From positions 1 to 64,000 of the forward strand of contig NZ_SDIF01000016.1 in assembly GCF_004122735.1 (NCBI RefSeq): 64,000 nucleotides of DNA, written 5' to 3'. Shown in pieces: positions 63,861-64,000 of the stretch. The notes below the pieces were generated by a model, which saw nothing but the letters and a program-made list of their open reading frames with translations, made no database searches and had not been told where the DNA came from. Every line of letters begins with the position of its first letter. The stretch's first letter is position 1. The translations under genes were made by a program, and so were the position numbers. This DNA comes from Streptomyces sioyaensis. Lineage in GTDB: Bacteria > Actinomycetota > Actinomycetes > Streptomycetales > Streptomycetaceae.

Positions 63861-64000
63861 CTACCGGCGGGCAGGCTGCGCATCGGGGGAGTCCGCGCCG
63901 GCGCCGACCGCCCTCCCGGAGCCGTCACCGTCCGGTGCGCCACGGCCGTCCCGCTGCGCCGTGCCCGGGGCCCCCGAGGACTCGGCCGCCTTCGCGGCGT
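63861..64000 (-). CDS. 3' end of a further gene (partial)
   Basis: On the minus strand the frame ending in TAG at 63861-63863 reads back to the window edge without a stop (46 codons, ending GADSPDAQPARR). It is Ala/Gly/Asp/Arg-rich like a disordered C-terminal tail. From memory, the gene beside this LacI gene in S. coelicolor is glnR, but the tail alone does not prove it. Confidence 0.45.
   Translation of the reverse strand, partial: AAKAAESSGAPGTAQRDGRGAPDGDGSGRAVGAGADSPDAQPARR

Overview
This window is chromosomal DNA of a Streptomyces or a very close relative. The evidence is a GC-rich base composition with strong third-position GC bias, frequent GTG starts, and a run of genes typical of that genus: the msiK sugar-importer ATPase, the IspD/IspF-CarD block, phoR-phoP diverging from phoU, the mycothiol genes mshA and mshD, ppk with a CHAD protein, an Lsr2 homologue, and an XRE-DUF397 pair. 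From memory of Streptomyces coelicolor gene order, most of both halves is conserved core.

Left half (0-23.8 kb) is mainly housekeeping. It holds a NERD protein, tRNA-Thr(UGU), msiK with a DasR-like operator, a sugar-nucleotide transferase, a DoxX-type membrane protein, rlmB, cysS, an F420/FMN split-barrel protein, ispF-ispD, a CarD regulator, a lipoprotein, phoP-phoR facing phoU across two duplicated PHO boxes, a Cys-rich small protein, a DUF4242 (nickel-binding type) protein, gpmA, an MFS transporter, a His-rich secreted protein, a previously unannotatable 24-residue amphipathic peptide ORF, a YbjN protein and mshA.

Middle (23.8-41.9 kb) is accessory. A minus-strand operon of four very large, non-secreted proteins lies here: a DUF6603-type beta-rich protein, two unrecognised proteins of 739 and 1146 aa, and a fibre-like repeat protein. 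An XRE/MmyB-type regulator closes the operon. It is followed upstream by an Lsr2 homologue, then a complete graspetide (ATP-grasp ester-linked peptide) cluster of precursor, ATP-grasp ligase and PCMT-type methyltransferase. The graspetide cluster diverges from an XRE (DUF5753) and DUF397 pair of the Scr1/Scr2 kind. An alpha/beta hydrolase with a divergent TetR regulator ends the region.

Right half (41.9-64 kb) has a polyphosphate block (NUDIX, CHAD, ppk), an ABC exporter with a GntR/YtrA-like operator, a GNAT acetyltransferase, mshD, a secreted 5'-nucleotidase, a methyltransferase broken by an amber codon, a SLOG-type protein, an NmrA-like SDR, a DUF2993 protein, a divergent AraC regulator and hydrolase, a two-component system next to an HtrA-like protease that carries three 11-bp-spaced repeats upstream, a LacI regulator, and the 3' end of one further gene.

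Themes that link genes: phosphate (PhoRP/PhoU, Ppk/CHAD, 5'-nucleotidase), mycothiol (MshA, MshD), chitin-sugar import control (MsiK with a dre-like site), and envelope stress (two-component system plus HtrA). The best candidates for an undescribed system are the DUF6603 four-gene operon and the tiny amphipathic peptide locus. Family assignments are from reading the sequences, with no database search.
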